Positions 24,001 to 36,234 of a stretch of DNA of 64,000 nt are shown piece after piece. Positions within the stretch are counted from its first letter, which is position 1. Every line of letters begins with the position of its first letter. The translations under genes were made by a program, and so were the position numbers. Location: assembly GCF_051020975.1 (NCBI RefSeq), contig NW_027478158.1, positions 15,686,001 to 15,750,000 of the forward strand. Reading direction: 5' to 3'. The notes beneath the pieces are model-generated. The model ran no database searches, was not told the DNA's origin, and saw only the letters and a list, made by a program, of their open reading frames with translations. The DNA comes from Osmia lignaria lignaria (lineage: Eukaryota > Arthropoda > Insecta > Hymenoptera > Megachilidae).

Positions 24001-27000
24001 TTGCAGATTTATCTCAAGGGAAGGGGCCTAACGGACATATTTCGAGATATTTCTGCTTCTTGTTGTTCTTCTTCTGCACAGCTAAACTGGAAGTGGCATT
24101 TCCAGCTCGCAATAGTGTAGAGTTATCTCAAAGAGAGGGGCCACGGTGTTTCTGTATCTCTATTATGTTGGTGCGGCTTCGGAACTTTTAAATATCTTGA
24201 TATATCTCGAGAACTGCGCATCTGATCAAAAAATATCAGAGAACATAAAAAGTAGGAAACTTAATTCTCTACGAAAAAGGTCTCTTAACATTTTGCCATA
24301 GCTCGCTTCGTTTCCGAGATATTTGCAGATTTATCTCAAGGGAAGGGGCCTGACGGACATATTTCGAGATATTTCTTCTTCTTGTTGTGCTTCTTCTGCA
24401 CAGCTAAACTGGAAGTGGCATTTCCAGCTCGCAATAGTGCAGAGTTATCTCAAAGAGAGGGGCCACGGTGTTTCTGTATCCCTATTATGTTTGTGCGGCT
24501 TCGGAACTTTTAAATATCTTGATATATCTCGAGAACTACGCATCTGATCAAAAAATATCATAGAACATGAAAAGTAGGAAACATAATTCTCTACAAAAAA
24601 CGTCTCTTAACATTTTGCCATAGCTCGCTTCGTTTCCGAGATATTTGCAGATTCAGCTCTAAGGAACTGGCCTGACGGACATATTTCGAGATATTTCTTC
24701 TTCTTGTTGTTCTTGCTCTGCACAGCTAAGCTGGAAGTGGCATTTGCAGCTCGCAATAGTGCAGAGTTACCTCAAAGAAAGGGGCCACGGTGTTTCTGTA
24801 TCTCTATTATGTTGGTGCGGCTTCGGAACTTTTAAATATCTCGATATATCTCGAAAACTACGCTTCTGATCAAAAAATATCATAGAACATAAATTGTAGG
24901 AAACATAATTCTCTACAAAAAAGGTCTCCTAACATTTTGCCATAGCTCGCTTCGTTTCCGAGATATTTGCAGATTTATCTCAAGGGAAGGGGCCTAACGG
25001 ACATATTTCGAGATATTTCTTCTTCTTGTTGTTCTTCTTCTGCACAGCTAAGCTGGAAGTGGCATTTGCAGCTCGCAATAGTGCAGAGTTATCTCAAAGA
25101 AAGGGGCCACGGTGTTTCTGTATCTCTATTATGTTGGTGCGGCTTCGGAACTTTTAAATATCTTGATATATCTCGAGAACTGCGCATCTGATCAAAAAAT
25201 ATCATAGAACATAAAAAGTAGGAAACTTAATTCTCTACAAAAAAGGTCTCTTAACATTTTGCCATAGCTCGCTTCGTTTCCGAGATATTTGCAGATTTAT
25301 CTCAAGGGAAGGGGCCTAACGGACATATTTCGAGATATTTCTGCTTCTTGTTGTTCTTCTTCTGCACAGCTAAACTGGAAGTGGCATTTCCAGCTCGCAA
25401 TAGTGTAGAGTTATCTCAAAGAGAGGGGCCACGGTGTTTCTGTATCTCTATTATGTTGGTGCGGCTTCGGAACTTTTAAATATCTTGATATATCTCGAGA
25501 ACTGCGCATCTGATCAAAAAATATCAGAGAACATAAAAAGTAGGAAACTTAATTCTCTACGAAAAAGGTCTCTTAACATTTTGCCATAGCTCGCTTCGTT
25601 TCCGAGATATTTGCAGATTTATCTCAAGGGAAGGGGCCTGACGGACATATTTCGAGATATTTCTTCTTCTTGTTGTGCTTCTTCTGCACAGCTAAACTGG
25701 AAGTGGCATTTCCAGCTCGCAATAGTGCAGAGTTATCTCAAAGAGAGGGGCCACGGTGTTTCTGTATCCCTATTATGTTTGTGCGGCTTCGGAACTTTTA
25801 AATATCTTGATATATCTCGAGAACTACGCATCTGATCAAAAAATATCATAGAACATGAAAAGTAGGAAACATAATTCTCTACAAAAAACGTCTCTTAACA
25901 TTTTGCCATAGCTCGCTTCGTTTCCGAGATATTTGCAGATTCAGCTCTAAGGAACTGGCCTGACGGACATATTTCGAGATATTTCTTCTTCTTGTTGTTC
26001 TTGCTCTGCACAGCTAAGCTGGAAGTGGCATTTGCAGCTCGCAATAGTGCAGAGTTACCTCAAAGAAAGGGGCCACGGTGTTTCTGTATCTCTATTATGT
26101 TGGTGCGGCTTCGGAACTTTTAAATATCTCGATATATCTCGAAAACTACGCTTCTGATCAAAAAATATCATAGAACATAAATTGTAGGAAACATAATTCT
26201 CTACAAAAAAGGTCTCCTAACATTTTGCCATAGCTCGCTTCGTTTCCGAGATATTTGCAGATTTATCTCAAGGGAAGGGGCCTAACGGACATATTTCGAG
26301 ATATTTCTTCTTCTTGTTGTTCTTCTTCTGCACAGCTAAGCTGGAAGTGGCATTTGCAGCTCGCAATAGTGCAGAGTTATCTCAAAGAAAGGGGCCACGG
26401 TGTTTCTGTATCTCTATTATGTTGGTGCGGCTTCGGAACTTTTAAATATCTTGATATATCTCGAGAACTGCGCATCTGATCAAAAAATATCATAGAACAT
26501 AAAAAGTAGGAAACTTAATTCTCTACAAAAAAGGTCTCTTAACATTTTGCCATAGCTCGCTTCGTTTCCGAGATATTTGCAGATTTATCTCAAGGGAAGG
26601 GGCCTAACGGACATATTTCGAGATATTTCTGCTTCTTGTTGTTCTTCTTCTGCACAGCTAAACTGGAAGTGGCATTTCCAGCTCGCAATAGTGTAGAGTT
26701 ATCTCAAAGAGAGGGGCCACGGTGTTTCTGTATCTCTATTATGTTGGTGCGGCTTCGGAACTTTTAAATATCTTGATATATCTCGAGAACTGCGCATCTG
26801 ATCAAAAAATATCAGAGAACATAAAAAGTAGGAAACTTAATTCTCTACGAAAAAGGTCTCTTAACATTTTGCCATAGCTCGCTTCGTTTCCGAGATATTT
26901 GCAGATTTATCTCAAGGGAAGGGGCCTGACGGACATATTTCGAGATATTTCTTCTTCTTGTTGTGCTTCTTCTGCACAGCTAAACTGGAAGTGGCATTTC

Positions 27001-27130
27001 CAGCTCGCAATAGTGCAGAGTTATCTCAAAGAGAGGGGCCACGGTGTTTCTGTATCCCTATTATGTTTGTGCGGCTTCGGAACTTTTAAATATCTTGATA
27101 TATCTCGAGAACTACGCATCTGATCAAAAA
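24001..27130 (+). repeat. 4-monomer higher-order repeat (1288 bp), about 2.4 copies
   Basis: Four units repeat in order: an n type with GTGTAGAG (24001, 25289, 26577), an n type with TTGTGCTTC and TGTTTGTGCGG (24323, 25611, 26899), a q-like unit with CAGCTCTAAGGAACTGG (24645, 25933) and an S unit (24967, 26255). The first has a TAG and the third a TAA in the otherwise open frame. The third round ends inside the unit at 26899, where its tail (AAAATAACATAGAAC, near 27130) departs from the earlier copies. Confidence 0.92.
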
Positions 27131-29473
27131 ATAACATAGAACATAAAAAGTAGGAAACTTAATTGTCTACAAAAAAGGTCTCTTAACATTTTGCCATAGC
27201 TCGCTTCGTTTCCGAGATATTTGCAGATTTATCTCAAGGGAAGGGGCCTAACGGACATATTTCGAGATATTTCTGCTTCTTGTTGTTCTTCTTCTGCACA
27301 GCTAAACTGGAAGTGGCATTTCCAGCTCGCAATAGTGCAGAGTTATCTCAAAGAGAGGGGCCACGGTGTTTCTGTATCTCTATTATGTTGGTGCGGCTTC
27401 GGAACTTTTAAATATCTTGATATATCTCGAGAACTACGCATCTGATCAAAAAATATCATAGAAGGTAAAAAGTAGGAAACTTAATTCTCTACAAAAAAGG
27501 TCTCTTAACATTTTGCCATAGCTCGCTTCGTTTCCGAGATATTTGCAGATTTATCTCAAGGGAAGGGGCCTGACGGACATATTTCGAGATATTTCTGCTT
27601 CTTGTTGTTCTTCTTCTGCACAGCTAAACTGGAAGTGGCATTTCCAGCTCGCAATAGTGCAGAGTTATCTCAAAGAGAGGGGCCACGGTGTTTCTGTATC
27701 TCTATTATGTTGGTGCGGCTTCGGAACGTTTAAATATCTCGATATATCTCGAAACCTACGCTTCTGATCAAAAAATATCATAGAACATAAAAAGTAGGAA
27801 ACTTAATTCTCTACAAAAAAGGTCTCTTAACATTTTGCCATAGCTCTCTTCGTTTCCGAGATATTTGCTGATTTATCTCAAGGGAAGGGGCCTGACGGAC
27901 ATATTTCGAGATATTTCTTCTTCTTGTTGTTCTTCTTCTGCACAGCTAAGCTGGAAGTGGCATTTGCGGCTCGCACTAGTGCAGCGTTATCTCAAAGAAA
28001 GGGGCCACGGTGTTTCTGTATCTCTATTATGTTGGTGCGGCTTCGGAACTTCTAATATCTCGATATATCTCGAAAACTACGCTTCTGATCAAAAAATATC
28101 ATAGAACATAAATTGTAGGAAACATAATTCTCTACAAAAAAGGTCTCTTAACATTTTGCCATAGGTCACTTCGTTTCCGAGATATTTGCAGATATATCTC
28201 AAGGGAAGGGGCCTGACGGACATATTTCGAGATATTTCTTCTTCTTGTTGTTCTTCTTCTGCACAGCTAAGCTGGAAGTGGCATTTACAGCTCGCAATAG
28301 TGCAGAGTTATATCAAAGAAAGGGGCCACGGTGTTTCTGTATCTCTATTATGTTGGTGCGGCTTCGGAACTTTTAAATATCTTGATATATCTCGAGAACT
28401 ACGCATCTGATCAAAAAATATCATAGAACATAAAAAGTAGGAAACTTAACTCTCTACAAAAAAGGTCTCTGAACATTTTGCCATAGCTCGCTTCGTTTCC
28501 GAGATATTTGCAGATTTATCTCAAGGGAAGGGGCCTAACGGACATATTTCGAGATATTTCTTCTTCTTGTTGTTCTTCTTCTGCACAGCTAAACTGGAAG
28601 TGGCATTTCCAGCTCGCAATAGTGCAGAGTTATCTCAAAGAGAGGGGCCACGGTGTTTCTGTATCTCTATTATGTTGGTGCGGCTGCGGAACTTTTAAAT
28701 ATCTTGATATATCTCGAGAACTACGCATCTGATCAAAAAATATCATAGAACATGAAAAGTAGGAAACTTAATTCTCTACAAAAAAGGTCTCCTAACATTT
28801 TGCCATAGCTCTCTTCGTTTCCGAGATATTTGCTGATTTATCTCAAGGGAAGGGGCCTGACGGACATATTTCGAGATATTTCTTCTTCTTGTTGTTCTTC
28901 TTCTGCACAGCTAAGCTGGAAGTGGTATTTGCAGCTCGCAATAGTGCAGAGTTATCTCAAAGAAAGGGGCCACGGTGTTTCTGTATCTCTATTATGTTGG
29001 TGCGGCTTCGGAACTTTTAAATATCTTGATATATCTCGAGAACTACGCATCTGATCAAAAAATATCATAGAACATAAAAAGTAGGAAACTTAATTCTCTA
29101 CCAAAAAGGTCTCTCAACATTTTGCCATAGCTCGCTTCGTTTCCGAGATATTTGCAGATTTATCTCAAGGGAAGGGGCCTAACGGACATATTTCGTGATA
29201 TTTCTTCTTCTTGTTGTTCTTCTTCTGCACAGCTAAACTGGAAGTGGCATTTCCAGCTCGCAATAGTGCAGAGTTATCTCAAAGAAAGGGGCCACGGTGT
29301 TTCTGTATCTCTATTATGTTGGTGCGGCTTCGGAACTTTTAAATATCTTGATATATCTCGAGAACTGCGCATCTGATCAAAAAATATCAGAGAACATAAA
29401 AAGTAGGAAACTTAATTCTCTACGAAAAAGGTCTCTTAACATTTTGCCATAGCTCGCTTCGTTTCCGAGATAT
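26899..29473 (+). repeat. 8-monomer higher-order repeat alpha, copy 1 (2575 bp)
   Basis: Unit starts are 26899, 27221, 27543, 27865, 28186, 28508, 28830 and 29152. The length is 2575 bp, not 2576, because the unit at 27865 lost one base in TTTTAAATATC (near 28054). Copy 2 follows at 29474 with the same deletion. Other shared rare marks are AAAATAACATAG, GAAGGTAAAAAG, GCTGCGGAAC, AGTGGTATTTG and CTACCAAAAAGG. Confidence 0.93.
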
Positions 29474-32048
29474 TTGCAGATTTATCTCAAGGGAAGGGGC
29501 CTGACGGACATATTTCGAGATATTTCTTCTTCTTGTTGTGCTTCTTCTGCACAGCTAAACTGGAAGTGGCATTTCCAGCTCGCAATAGTGCAGAGTTATC
29601 TCAAAGAGAGGGGCCACGGTGTTTCTGTATCCCTATTATGTTTGTGCGGCTTCGGAACTTTTAAATATCTTGATATATCTCGAGAACTACGCATCTGATC
29701 AAAAAATAACATAGAACATAAAAAGTAGGAAACTTAATTGTCTACAAAAAAGGTCTCTTAACATTTTGCCATAGCTCGCTTCGTTTCCGAGATATTTGCA
29801 GATTTATCTCAAGGGAAGGGGCCTAACGGACATATTTCGAGATATTTCTGCTTCTTGTTGTTCTTCTTCTGCACAGCTAAACTGGAAGTGGCATTTCCAG
29901 CTCGCAATAGTGCAGAGTTATCTCAAAGAGAGGGGCCACGGTGTTTCTGTATCTCTATTATGTTGGTGCGGCTTCGGAACTTTTAAATATCTTGATATAT
30001 CTCGAGAACTACGCATCTGATCAAAAAATATCATAGAAGGTAAAAAGTAGGAAACTTAATTCTCTACAAAAAAGGTCTCTTAACATTTTGCCATAGCTCG
30101 CTTCGTTTCCGAGATATTTGCAGATTTATCTCAAGGGAAGGGGCCTGACGGACATATTTCGAGATATTTCTGCTTCTTGTTGTTCTTCTTCTGCACAGCT
30201 AAACTGGAAGTGGCATTTCCAGCTCGCAATAGTGCAGAGTTATCTCAAAGAGAGGGGCCACGGTGTTTCTGTATCTCTATTATGTTGGTGCGGCTTCGGA
30301 ACGTTTAAATATCTCGATATATCTCGAAACCTACGCTTCTGATCAAAAAATATCATAGAACATAAAAAGTAGGAAACTTAATTCTCTACAAAAAAGGTCT
30401 CTTAACATTTTGCCATAGCTCTCTTCGTTTCCGAGATATTTGCTGATTTATCTCAAGGGAAGGGGCCTGACGGACATATTTCGAGATATTTCTTCTTCTT
30501 GTTGTTCTTCTTCTGCACAGCTAAGCTGGAAGTGGCATTTGCGGCTCGCACTAGTGCAGCGTTATCTCAAAGAAAGGGGCCACGGTGTTTCTGTATCTCT
30601 ATTATGTTGGTGCGGCTTCGGAACTTCTAATATCTCGATATATCTCGAAAACTACGCTTCTGATCAAAAAATATCATAGAACATAAATTGTAGGAAACAT
30701 AATTCTCTACAAAAAAGGTCTCTTAACATTTTGCCATAGGTCACTTCGTTTCCGAGATATTTGCAGATATATCTCAAGGGAAGGGGCCTGACGGACATAT
30801 TTCGAGATATTTCTTCTTCTTGTTGTTCTTCTTCTGCACAGCTAAGCTGGAAGTGGCATTTACAGCTCGCAATAGTGCAGAGTTATATCAAAGAAAGGGG
30901 CCACGGTGTTTCTGTATCTCTATTATGTTGGTGCGGCTTCGGAACTTTTAAATATCTTGATATATCTCGAGAACTACGCATCTGATCAAAAAATATCATA
31001 GAACATAAAAAGTAGGAAACTTAACTCTCTACAAAAAAGGTCTCTGAACATTTTGCCATAGCTCGCTTCGTTTCCGAGATATTTGCAGATTTATCTCAAG
31101 GGAAGGGGCCTAACGGACATATTTCGAGATATTTCTTCTTCTTGTTGTTCTTCTTCTGCACAGCTAAACTGGAAGTGGCATTTCCAGCTCGCAATAGTGC
31201 AGAGTTATCTCAAAGAGAGGGGCCACGGTGTTTCTGTATCTCTATTATGTTGGTGCGGCTGCGGAACTTTTAAATATCTTGATATATCTCGAGAACTACG
31301 CATCTGATCAAAAAATATCATAGAACATGAAAAGTAGGAAACTTAATTCTCTACAAAAAAGGTCTCCTAACATTTTGCCATAGCTCTCTTCGTTTCCGAG
31401 ATATTTGCTGATTTATCTCAAGGGAAGGGGCCTGACGGACATATTTCGAGATATTTCTTCTTCTTGTTGTTCTTCTTCTGCACAGCTAAGCTGGAAGTGG
31501 TATTTGCAGCTCGCAATAGTGCAGAGTTATCTCAAAGAAAGGGGCCACGGTGTTTCTGTATCTCTATTATGTTGGTGCGGCTTCGGAACTTTTAAATATC
31601 TTGATATATCTCGAGAACTACGCATCTGATCAAAAAATATCATAGAACATAAAAAGTAGGAAACTTAATTCTCTACCAAAAAGGTCTCTCAACATTTTGC
31701 CATAGCTCGCTTCGTTTCCGAGATATTTGCAGATTTATCTCAAGGGAAGGGGCCTAACGGACATATTTCGTGATATTTCTTCTTCTTGTTGTTCTTCTTC
31801 TGCACAGCTAAACTGGAAGTGGCATTTCCAGCTCGCAATAGTGCAGAGTTATCTCAAAGAAAGGGGCCACGGTGTTTCTGTATCTCTATTATGTTGGTGC
31901 GGCTTCGGAACTTTTAAATATCTTGATATATCTCGAGAACTACGCATCTGATCAAAAAATATCATAGAACGTAAAAAGTAGGAAACTTAATTCTCTACAA
32001 AAAAGGTCTCTTAACATTTTGCCATAGCTCGCTTCGTTTCCGAGATAT
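29474..32048 (+). repeat. 8-monomer higher-order repeat alpha, copy 2 (2575 bp)
   Basis: Tandem copy of 26899-29473, with unit starts 29474, 29796, 30118, 30440, 30761, 31083, 31405 and 31727. It carries the same 1-bp deletion, near 30628. The match fails in the tail of the last unit, which reads GAACTACGC rather than GAACTGCGC (near 31940). Its last three units are also the first three units of repeat beta. Confidence 0.92.
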
Positions 32049-33658
32049 TTGCAGATATATCTCAAGGGAAGGGGCCTGACGGACATATTTCGAGATATTT
32101 CTTCTTCTTGTTGTTCTTCTTCTGCACAGCTAACCTGGAAGTGGCATTTGCAGCTCGCAATAGTGCAGAGTTATCTCAAAGAATGGGGCCACGGTGTTTC
32201 TGTATCTCTATTATGTTGGTGCGCCTTCGGAACTTTTAAATATCTCGATATATCTCGAAAACTACGCTTCTGATCAAAAAATATCATAGAACATAAAAAG
32301 TAGGAAACTTAATTCTCTACAAAAAAGGTCTCTTAACATTTTGCCATAGCTCTCTTCGTTTCCGAGATATTTGCTGATTTATCTCAAGGGAAGGGGCCTG
32401 ACGGACATATTTCGAGATATTTCTTCTTCTTGTTGTTCTTCTTCTGCACAGCTAAGCTGGAAGTGGCATTTGCAGCTCGCAATAGTGCAGAGTTATCTCA
32501 AAGAAAGGGGCCACGGTGTTTCTGTATCTCTATTATGTTGGTGCGGCTTCGGAACTTTTAAATATCTTGATATATCTCGAGAACTACGCATCTGATCAAA
32601 AAATATCATACAACATAAAAAGTAGGAAACTTAATTCTCTACAAAAAAGCTCTCTCAACATTTTGCCATTGCTCGCTTCGTTTCCGAGATATTTGCAGAT
32701 TTATCTCAAGGGAAGGGGCCTGACGGACATATTTCGAGATATTTCTTCTTCTTGTTGTTCTTCTTCTGCACAGCTAAGCTGGAAGTGGCATTTGCGGCTC
32801 GCACTAGTGCAGCGTTATCTCAAAGAAAGGGGCCACGATGTTTCTGTATCTCTATTATGTTGGTGCGGCTTCGGAACTTTTAAATATCTTGATATATCTC
32901 GAGAACTACGCATCTGATCAAAAAATATCATAGAAGATAAAAAGTAGGAAACTTAATTCTCTACAAAAAAGGTCTCTTAACATTTTGCCATAGCTCGCTT
33001 CGTTTCCGAGATATTTGCAGATTTATCTCAAGGGAAGGGGCCTGACGGACATATTTCGAGATATTTCTTCTTCTTGTTGTTCTTCTTCTGCCCAGCTAAG
33101 CTGGAAGTGGCATTTGCGGCTCGCACTAGTGCAGAGTTATCTCAAAGAAAGGGGCCACGGTGTTTCTGTATCTCTATTATGTTGGTGCGGCTTCGGAACT
33201 TTTAAATATCTCGATATATCTCGAAAACTACGCTTCTGATCAAAAAATATCATAGAACATAAATTGTAGGAAACATAATTCTCTACAAAAAAGGTCTCTT
33301 AACATTTTGCCATAGGTCACTTCGTTTCCGAGATATTTGCAGATATATCTCAAGGGAAGGGGCCTGACGGACATATTTCGAGATATTTCTTCTTCTTGTT
33401 GTTCTTCTTCCGCACAGCTAAGCTGGAAGTGGCATTTACAGCTCGCAATAGTGCAGAGTTATATCAAAGAAAGGGGCCACGGTGTTTCTGTATCTCTATT
33501 ATGTTGGTGCGGCTTCGGAACTTTTAAATATCTTGATATATCTCGAGAACTACGCATCTGATCAAAAAATATCATAGAACATAAAAAGTAGGAAACTTAA
33601 CTCTCTACAAAAAAGGTCTCTGAACATTTTGCCATAGCTCGCTTCGTTTCCGAGATAT
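31083..33658 (+). repeat. 8-monomer higher-order repeat beta, copy 1 (2576 bp)
   Basis: Units are n (31083), l (31405), n (31727), w (32049), l (32371), two c-like units (32693 and 33015) and y (33337). Rare shared marks with copy 2 include GAACGTAAAAAG, GAATGGGGCC with GCGCCTTCGG, ATACAACAT, GCCATTGCTCGC, CCACGATGTTTC, CTGCCCAGC and TTCCGCACAGC. The first three units overlap the second alpha copy. Confidence 0.92.
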
Positions 33659-36234
33659 TTGCAGATTTATCTCAAGGGAAGGGGCCTAACGGACATATTT
33701 CGAGATATTTCTTCTTCTTGTTGTTCTTCTTCTGCACAGCTAAACTGGAAGTGGCATTTCCAGCTCGCAATAGTGCAGAGTTATCTCAAAGAGAGGGGCC
33801 ACGGTGTTTCTGTATCTCTATTATGTTGGTGCGGCTGCGGAACTTTTAAATATCTTGATATATCTCGAGAACTACGCATCTGATCAAAAAATATCATAGA
33901 ACATGAAAAGTAGGAAACTTAATTCTCTACAAAAAAGGTCTCCTAACATTTTGCCATAGCTCTCTTCGTTTCCGAGATATTTGCTGATTTATCTCAAGGG
34001 AAGGGGCCTGACGGACATATTTCGAGATATTTCTTCTTCTTGTTGTTCTTCTTCTGCACAGCTAAGCTGGAAGTGGTATTTGCAGCTCGCAATAGTGCAG
34101 AGTTATCTCAAAGAAAGGGGCCACGGTGTTTCTGTATCTCTATTATGTTGGTGCGGCTTCGGAACTTTTAAATATCTTGATATATCTCGAGAACTACGCA
34201 TCTGATCAAAAAATATCATAGAACATAAAAAGTAGGAAACTTAATTCTCTACCAAAAAGGTCTCTCAACATTTTGCCATAGCTCGCTTCGTTTCCGAGAT
34301 ATTTGCAGATTTATCTCAAGGGAAGGGGCCTAACGGACATATTTCGTGATATTTCTTCTTCTTGTTGTTCTTCTTCTGCACAGCTAAACTGGAAGTGGCA
34401 TTTCCAGCTCGCAATAGTGCAGAGTTATCTCAAAGAAAGGGGCCACGGTGTTTCTGTATCTCTATTATGTTGGTGCGGCTTCGGAACTTTTAAATATCTT
34501 GATATATCTCGAGAACTACGCATCTGATCAAAAAATATCATAGAACGTAAAAAGTAGGAAACTTAATTCTCTACAAAAAAGGTCTCTTAACATTTTGCCA
34601 TAGCTCGCTTCGTTTCCGAGATATTTGCAGATATATCTCAAGGGAAGGGGCCTGACGGACATATTTCGAGATATTTCTTCTTCTTGTTGTTCTTCTTCTG
34701 CACAGCTAACCTGGAAGTGGCATTTGCAGCTCGCAATAGTGCAGAGTTATCTCAAAGAATGGGGCCACGGTGTTTCTGTATCTCTATTATGTTGGTGCGC
34801 CTTCGGAACTTTTAAATATCTCGATATATCTCGAAAACTACGCTTCTGATCAAAAAATATCATAGAACATAAAAAGTAGGAAACTTAATTCTCTACAAAA
34901 AAGGTCTCTTAACATTTTGCCATAGCTCTCTTCGTTTCCGAGATATTTGCTGATTTATCTCAAGGGAAGGGGCCTGACGGACATATTTCGAGATATTTCT
35001 TCTTCTTGTTGTTCTTCTTCTGCACAGCTAAGCTGGAAGTGGCATTTGCAGCTCGCAATAGTGCAGAGTTATCTCAAAGAAAGGGGCCACGGTGTTTCTG
35101 TATCTCTATTATGTTGGTGCGGCTTCGGAACTTTTAAATATCTTGATATATCTCGAGAACTACGCATCTGATCAAAAAATATCATACAACATAAAAAGTA
35201 GGAAACTTAATTCTCTACAAAAAAGCTCTCTCAACATTTTGCCATTGCTCGCTTCGTTTCCGAGATATTTGCAGATTTATCTCAAGGGAAGGGGCCTGAC
35301 GGACATATTTCGAGATATTTCTTCTTCTTGTTGTTCTTCTTCTGCACAGCTAAGCTGGAAGTGGCATTTGCGGCTCGCACTAGTGCAGCGTTATCTCAAA
35401 GAAAGGGGCCACGATGTTTCTGTATCTCTATTATGTTGGTGCGGCTTCGGAACTTTTAAATATCTTGATATATCTCGAGAACTACGCATCTGATCAAAAA
35501 ATATCATAGAAGATAAAAAGTAGGAAACTTAATTCTCTACAAAAAAGGTCTCTTAACATTTTGCCATAGCTCGCTTCGTTTCCGAGATATTTGCAGATTT
35601 ATCTCAAGGGAAGGGGCCTGACGGACATATTTCGAGATATTTCTTCTTCTTGTTGTTCTTCTTCTGCCCAGCTAAGCTGGAAGTGGCATTTGCGGCTCGC
35701 ACTAGTGCAGAGTTATCTCAAAGAAAGGGGCCACGGTGTTTCTGTATCTCTATTATGTTGGTGCGGCTTCGGAACTTTTAAATATCTCGATATATCTCGA
35801 AAACTACGCTTCTGATCAAAAAATATCATAGAACATAAATTGTAGGAAACATAATTCTCTACAAAAAAGGTCTCTTAACATTTTGCCATAGGTCACTTCG
35901 TTTCCGAGATATTTGCAGATATATCTCAAGGGAAGGGGCCTGACGGACATATTTCGAGATATTTCTTCTTCTTGTTGTTCTTCTTCCGCACAGCTAAGCT
36001 GGAAGTGGCATTTACAGCTCGCAATAGTGCAGAGTTATATCAAAGAAAGGGGCCACGGTGTTTCTGTATCTCTATTATGTTGGTGCGGCTTCGGAACTTT
36101 TAAATATCTTGATATATCTCGAGAACTACGCATCTGATCAAAAAATATCATAGAACATGAAAAGTAGGAAACTTAATTCTCTACAAAAAAGGTCTCTTAA
36201 CATTTTGCCATAGCTCTCTTCGTTTCCGAGATAT
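33659..36234 (+). repeat. 8-monomer higher-order repeat beta, copy 2 (2576 bp)
   Basis: Tandem copy of 31083-33658 with unit starts 33659, 33981, 34303, 34625, 34947, 35269, 35591 and 35913. The last unit's tail departs with GAACATGAAAAG (near 36155). After it, an l-type unit with a TAG in the otherwise open frame (CTAGAAG) starts at 36235 in place of the expected n type, so a third copy does not follow. Confidence 0.92.

Noticed and set aside
32516..32917. Longer open frame of 133 codons, also at 35092-35493
   Set aside because: It arises because two point changes (ATACAACAT for ATAGAACAT and CCATTGCTC for CCATAGCTC) remove stops across a monomer boundary. Both copies lie in the two beta HOR copies, so they are one event.
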